A DNA stretch of 64,000 bases from Lithodes maja (lineage: Eukaryota; Arthropoda; Malacostraca; Decapoda; Lithodidae), in the NCBI GenBank assembly GCA_037953745.1, contig JBAKBP010007435.1, forward strand, positions 1 to 64,000, read 5' to 3'. The notes under the pieces are model-generated. The model was not told the origin of the DNA. It ran no database searches and saw nothing but the letters and a program-made list of their open reading frames with translations. Positions within the stretch are counted from its first letter, which is position 1. Each line of letters opens with the position of its first letter. The position numbers and the translations under genes were made by a program. Shown piece by piece: positions 58,261 to 64,000 of the stretch.

Positions 58261-59725
58261 TGATGCAATCTCGCCTAGAGTTCTAAAGGAAGCTAAGGAT
58301 GAGCTCTCCAAACCACTGACATTACTATTCAATTAATCCTTGCAGTCTGGAACTATGCCTGATCAGTGGAAGATAGCCAACGTAACACCGATATTAAAAA
58401 AAGGCAGCAAATCCCTACCCAGTAACTATCGTCCAATTAGCTTAACCTCAGTTGTATGTAAAATGCTAGAAACGGTCATAAGAGACAGACTCGTAAATCA
58501 CTTAGAGGAAAATAACATACTTAAAGATACTCAACACGGCTTTCGTAAAAAAACGTTCCTGTTTAACAAACCTCTTAGACTTCTTCCACGATATCCTCAA
58601 CCTCTACGATGAGAGTAAAGCTGTAGATATTATATACCTTGATTTTCAAAAGGCCTTTGACAAAGTTCCCCACAAACGTTTACTGCTAAAACTAAAAGTG
58701 CATGGAATACAAGACGGTGTGTTGAAATGGATAGAAAATTGGCTCAGCGACAGAAAGCAAAGAGTAGTCATAAACGGTAAGGCATCTAAATAGACCAATG
58801 TAAGTAGCGGGGTACCCCAGGGATCGGTACTAGGACCAATTCTCTTTCTAATTTACATCAACGACATAGATGAGGGTCTCACCTGTACAATCTCAAAATT
58901 TGCTGACGATACAAAAATTGCAATAGCGTACTCTCAAAAGATCACGTTGACGATATGCAACACAATCTAGATAAATTGTCACATTGGGCCCAAATTTGGC
59001 AAATGAGTTTCAATGCCGATAAATGTAAAGTACTACATATCGGATACCTAAATGAGAAAGCAAACTATTCGATGAATGGCACTCAGCTTAAGAATGTAAA
59101 CAGAGAAACCGATCTGGGAGTAACAATATCGAGTAACCTAAAACCGAGTCAACAATGTTCAGAAGTTGTTAAGAAGGCAAACAAAATAATTGGCTTTATA
59201 GGCAGACCATTTGAGCATAAATCCAAAGACGTAATCCTAACCCTTTACAATTCCTTAGTCCGCCCCCTTCTGGAATACTGCGTTCAATGCTGGTGCCCTT
59301 ATTACCAAAAAGACATAAACAAGCTAGAACGAGTTCAATGTAGAGTTACCAAAATGATACCTAACCTAAAGAACAAACCATACGAAGAGCGTCTTAGAGA
59401 ATTAAATCTATTTCCTTTAACCCAGCGCAGATTGAGAGGTGACTTAATTCAAGTGTTCAAAATCATCAAAGGCATCGACAATATGAACTGTAGTAAGTAC
59501 TTCACTATCGACCAATCTAATTACACGCGGGGAAACGGTTGCAAAATTATTGGTAAATCTTTTAACTCACACGAATCTAAGAATTTCTTCTTCAATCGAG
59601 TTGTCAACTTGTGGAATGGGCTTCCCCGAGATGTTATAGACTGCAGCACCGTTGATTCATTTAAATTCCGGCTAGACAAATATCTCGCATCAAACCCGCG
59701 ACTGACTGCGTTTGTAAATGAATAA
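58261..59725 (+). pseudogene. CR1/L2-like ORF2 remnant, copy B
   Basis: Same domain order and shared inactivating changes as copy A: the 7-A frameshift near 58547, the TAG near 58792 and the shift near 58940. It lacks copy A's extra C, so the stretch from motif A (near 58636) to the TAG is open. The C-terminal open frame is 58955-59725, with one Arg-to-Cys change relative to copy A (CAATGTAGAG near 59336). It is inactive. Confidence 0.87.
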
Positions 59726-59782
59726 CTTTATTTTATCCTCCCCTCAGTTACCTACCCAAATGTCCCCTACTAACTTCCTAGT

Positions 59783-59802
59783 CCTGCCACGTTAGTGGCA
59801 GG
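59783..59802 (+). other. Stem-loop in 3' UTR of CR1/L2-like LINE, copy B
   Basis: Same 8-bp stem and GTTA loop as at 55508-55527. Confidence 0.6.
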
Positions 59803-59943
59803 GCAGTAGTTCCCTTTCCAATGTTCCCTTACCCACTCTAAACCACTGTTTGGACACTTGATCCTCAGTGTTTTGGAGGACAAGCAGCCTAGAAGGGTCA
59901 CTAGATCTGTTGTTGCTTGATTTCCTTTGTACTCCTTTGTACT

Positions 59944-62900
59944 CTATATATATGTCACTCTTGGGAGAACCTAGTTAGCATCTCTCCACAACCACCATCC
60001 GTTGCTCCTCTCCAACCCCTTCATTCCTCTATATATATGTCACTCTTGGGAGAACCTAGTTAGCATCTCTCCACAACCACCATCCGGTGCTCCTCTCCAA
60101 CCCCTTCATTCCTCTATATATATATGTGACTCTTGGGAGAACCTAGTTAGCATCTCTCCACAACCACCATCCGTTGCTCCTCTCCAACCCCTTCATTCCT
60201 CTATATATATGTCACTCTTGGGAGAACCTAGTTAGCATCTCTCCACAACCACCATCCGTTGCTCCTCTCCAACCCCTTCATTCCTCTATATATGTGTGAC
60301 TCTTGGGAGAACCTAGTTAGCATCTCTCCACAAACACCATCCATTGCTCCTCTCCAACCCCTTCATTCCTCTATATATATGTCACTCTTGGGAGAACCTA
60401 GTTAGCATCTCTCCACAACCACCATCCATTGCTCCTCTCCAACCCCTTCATTCCTCTATATATATGTGACTTTTGGGAGAACCTAGTTAGCATCTCTCCA
60501 CAACCACCATCCATTGCACCTCTCCTACCCCTTCATTCCGCTATATACTGTATACGTCACTCTTGGGAGAACCTAGTTAGCATCATTCCATAACCACCAT
60601 CCGTAGCTCCTCTCCAACCCCTTCATTCCTCTATATATACGTCACTCTTGGGAGAACCTAGTTAGCATCTCTCCACAACCACCATCCATTGCTCCTCTCC
60701 AACCCCTTCATTCCTCTATATATATATATATATATTATGACTCTTGGGAGAACCTAGTTAGCATCTCTCCACAACCACCATCCGTTGCTCCTCTCCAACC
60801 CCTTCATTCCTCTATATATATGTCACTCTTGGGAGAACCTAGTTAGCATCTCTCCACAACCACCATCCGTTGCTCCTCTCCAACCCCTTCATTCCTCTAT
60901 ATACATGTCACTCCTGGGAGAACCTAGTTAGCATCTCTCCACAACCACCACCCATTGCTCTTCTCCAACCCTTTCATTCCTCTATATATATGTGACTCTT
61001 GGGAGAACCTAGTTAGCATCTCTCCACAACCACCATCCGTTGCCGTTCTCCAACCCCTTCATTCCTCTATATACAGTATATGTGACTCTTGGGAGAACCT
61101 AGTTAGCATCTCTCCACAACCACCATCCGTTGCTCCTCTCCAACCCCTTCATTCCTCTATATATATGTGACTCTTGGGAGAACCTAGTTAGCATCTCTCC
61201 ACAACCACCATCCGTTGCTCCTCTCCAACCCCTTCATTCTTCTATATATATGTCACTCTTGGGAGAACCTAGTTAGCATCTCTCCACAACCACCATCCGT
61301 TGCACCTCTCCAACCCCTTCATTCCTCTATATATATGTCACTCTTGGAAGGACCTAGTTAGCATCTCAACCACCATCTGTTCCTCCTCTCCAACCCCTTC
61401 ATTCCTCTATATATATATCACTCTTGGGAGAACCTAGTTAGCATCTCTCCACAACCACCATCCGTTGCTCCTCTCCAATCCCTTCATTCCTCTATATATA
61501 TGTCACTCTTGGGAGAACCTAGTTAGCATCTCTCCACAACCACCATCCTTTGCTCCTCTCCAACCCCTTCATTCCTCTATATTTATGTCACTCTTGGGAG
61601 AACCTAGTTAGCATCTCTCCACAACCACCATCCGTTGCTCCTCTCCAACCCCTTTATTCCTCTATATATACTGTATGTCACTCTTGGGAGAACCTAGTTA
61701 GCATCTCTCCACAACCACCATCCGTTGCTCCTCTCCAACCCCTTCATTACTCTATATATATGTCTCTCTTGGGAGAACCTAGTTAGCATCTCTCCACAAC
61801 CACAATCCGTTGCTCCTCTCCAACCCCTTCATTCCTCTATATATATGTCACTCTTGGAAGAACCTAGTTAGCATCTCTCCACAACCACCATCCGTTCCTC
61901 CTCTCCAACCCCTTCATTCCTCTACATATATATCACTCTTGGGAGAACCTAGTTAGCATCTCTCCACAACCACCATCCGTTGCTCCTCTCCAACCCCTTC
62001 ATTCCTCTATATATATGTCACTCTTGGGAGAACCTAGTTAGCATCTCTCCACAACCACCATCCTTTGCTCCTCTCCAACCCATTTATTCCTCTATATATA
62101 TGTCACTCTTGGGAGAACCTAGTTAGCATCTCTCCACAACAACCATCCGTTGCTCCTCTCCAACCCCTTTATTCCTCTATATATATATGTCACTCATGGG
62201 AGAACCTAGTTAGCATCTCTCCACAACCACCATCCGTTGCTCCTCTCCAACCCCTTCATTCCTCTATATATATGTCACTCTTGGGAGAACCTAGTTAGCA
62301 TCTCTCCACAACCACCATCCGTTGCTCCTCTCCAACCCCTTCATTCCTCTATATATATATGACTCTTTGGAGAATCTTGTTAGCATCTCTCCACAACCAC
62401 CATCCGTTGCTCCTCTCCAACCCCTTCATTCCTGTATATATATGTCACTCTTGGGAGAACCTAGTTAGCATCTCTCCACAACCACCATCCGTTGCTCCTC
62501 TCCAACCCCTTCATTCCTCTATATATATGTGACTCTTGGGAGAACCTAGTTATCATCTCTCCACAACCACCATCCATTGCTCCTCTCCAACCCCTTCATT
62601 CCTCTATATATATGTCACTCTTGGGAGAACCTAGTTAGCATCTCTCCACAACCACCATCCGTTGCTCCTCTCCAACCCCTTCATTCCTCTATATATATGT
62701 CACTCTTGGGAGAACCTAGTTAGCATCTCTCCACAACCACCATCCGTTGCTCCTCTCCAACCCCTTCATTCCTCTATATATATGTCACTCTTGGGAGAAC
62801 CTAGTTAGCATCTCTCCACAACCACCATCCGTTGCTCCTCTCCAACCCCTTCATTCCTCTATATATATGTCACGCTTGGGAGAACCTAGTTAGCATCTCT

Positions 62901-64000
62901 CCACAACCACCATCCGTTGCTCCTCTCCAACCCCTTCATTCCTCTATATATATATGTGACTCTTGGGAGAACCTAGTTAGCATCTCTCCACAACCACCAT
63001 CCATTGCTCCTCTCCAACCCCTTCATTCCTCTATATATATGTCACTCTTGGGAGAACCTAGTTAGCATCTCTCCACAACCACCATCCATTGCTCCTCTCC
63101 AACCCCTTCATTCCTCTATATATATGTCACTCTTGGGAGAACCTAGTTAGCATGTCTCCACAACCACCATCCGTTGCTCCTCTCCAACCCCTTCATTCCT
63201 CTATATATATGTCACTCTTGGGAGAACCTAGTTAGCATTTCTCCACTACCTACTATCCGTTGCTCCTCTCCAACCCTTTCATTCCTATATATATATGTGA
63301 CTCTTGGGAGAACCTAGTTAGCATCTCTCCACAACCACCATCCGTTGCTCCTCTCCATCCCCTTCATTCCTCTATATATATGTGACTCTTGGGAGAACCT
63401 AGTTAGCATCTCTCCACAAACACCATCCATTGCTCCTCTCCAACCCCTTCATTCCTCTATATATATGTCACTCTTGGGAGAACCTAGTTAGCATCTCTCC
63501 ACAACCACCATCCATTGCTCCTCTCCAACCCCTTCATTCCTCTATATATATATGACACTTGGGAGAACCTAGTTAGCATCTCTCCACAACCACCATCCGT
63601 TGCTCCTTTCCAACCCCTTCATTCCTCTATATATATGTCACTCTTGGGAGAACCTAGTTAGCATCTCTCCACAACCACCATCCGTTGCTCCTCTCCAACC
63701 CCTTCATTCCTCTATATATATATATGACTCTTTGGAGAATCTTGTTAGCATCTCTCCACAACCACCATCCGTTGCTCCTCTCCAACCCCTTCATTCCTCT
63801 ATATATATGTCACTCTTGGGAGAACCTAGTTAGCATTTCTCCACAACCACCATCCATTGCTCCTCTCCAACCCCTTCATTCCTCTATATATATGTGACTC
63901 TTGGGAGAACCTAGTTAGCATCTCTCCACAACCACAATCCGTTGCTCCTCTCCAACCCCTTCATTCCTCTATATATATGTGACTCTTGGGAGAACCTAGT
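59944..64000 (+). repeat. Satellite array, block 6 (continues past window)
   Basis: About 48 monomers to the window end. Its first ~800 bp repeat the order seen after LINE copy A (including CCGCTATATACTGTATACG near 60537). Its last ~600 bp repeat the order that precedes LINE copies A and B (TGACACTTGG near 63553, CTCTTTGGAGAATCTTG near 63728, CATTTCTCC near 63834, CACAATCCG near 63933). Confidence 0.97.

Larger units (their letters stand above)
58261..59943 (+). mobile_element. CR1/L2-like LINE, copy B
   Basis: Nearly identical to copy A (offset 4276, then 4275 after copy A's extra C). About five differences are visible in 1.68 kb. It has the same satellite junctions on both sides, which shows duplication of satellite plus LINE together. 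Confidence 0.9.

Noticed and set aside
53985..59943. Two independent insertions of the CR1/L2-like LINE
   Set aside because: Identical truncation point, identical flanking monomers and shared inactivating mutations show one insertion followed by duplication.
8749..64000. Dozens of 70-130-codon frames beginning MLLSNPFIPLYIC across the satellite
   Set aside because: They are the same 85-bp repeat read in three drifting frames. Length is set by where the TA stretch or point changes remove a stop. There is no start context, domain or independent evidence for a protein.
8749..64000. Centromere
   Set aside because: A large satellite with higher-order repeats would fit, but nothing in the sequence alone separates a centromere from other heterochromatin.

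Overview
This is a eukaryotic, repeat-dominated window with no recognisable host protein-coding gene. Long (TA)n, (CT)n and (GA)n tracts, several non-LTR retrotransposons, tRNA-headed SINE-like sequences, a TTAA-flanked DNA element and two Ty3/gypsy-type LTR elements point to an animal, most likely an arthropod and perhaps a decapod crustacean. The organism assignment is inference from repeat style only.

Layout. 1-8748 is a mosaic of decayed insertions: a 5'-truncated LINE (201-3256) carrying a TTAA-flanked piggyBac-like MITE (1485-1964), an antisense CR1-like LINE remnant (3605-4192), microsatellites, and about 4 kb of AT-rich sequence with two small diverged repeats and nothing recognisable as a gene. 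From 8749 to the window end, everything is one very large tandem array of an ~85-bp satellite monomer (roughly 31 kb of satellite, on the order of 370 monomers), split by insertions: a SINE-like element with poly(A) (12976-13544); a second copy of the first LINE (13667-14607 plus 22786-24005), itself split by a complete young LTR element on the minus strand (14608-22781); a second, older LTR element of the same family on the plus strand (37914-47334); and two copies of a CR1/L2-like LINE (53985-55668, 58261-59943) that arose by duplication of satellite plus insertion rather than by two insertions.

The most interesting content is the pair of LTR elements. The plus-strand element shows the order gag, protease, integrase, reverse transcriptase, RNase H. 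That is copia-like order with gypsy-type enzymes, which is the hallmark of the Gmr1-like lineage. Its Gag capsid resembles the vertebrate SCAN domain. The minus-strand relative has 1842-bp LTRs differing at only two positions that I can see, a clean 4-bp target duplication, matching PBS and PPT, and one uninterrupted 1271-codon frame. That frame keeps Gag and protease, has lost the integrase core and both RT catalytic motifs through in-frame deletions, and has gained about 195 residues of mostly unrecognised sequence. It looks like a recently mobile non-autonomous partner that would need integrase and reverse transcriptase from an intact relative.

The satellite shows higher-order structure, including a nearly identical 5.41-kb duplication (25795-31204 and 31205-36612) and a ~4.28-kb unit that includes the CR1-like LINE. 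A further copy of that LINE is predicted just past the window end. Relative order of events: satellite first; then the LINEs, the SINE and the older LTR element; then the young LTR element into the LINE; with satellite duplications continuing until recently.
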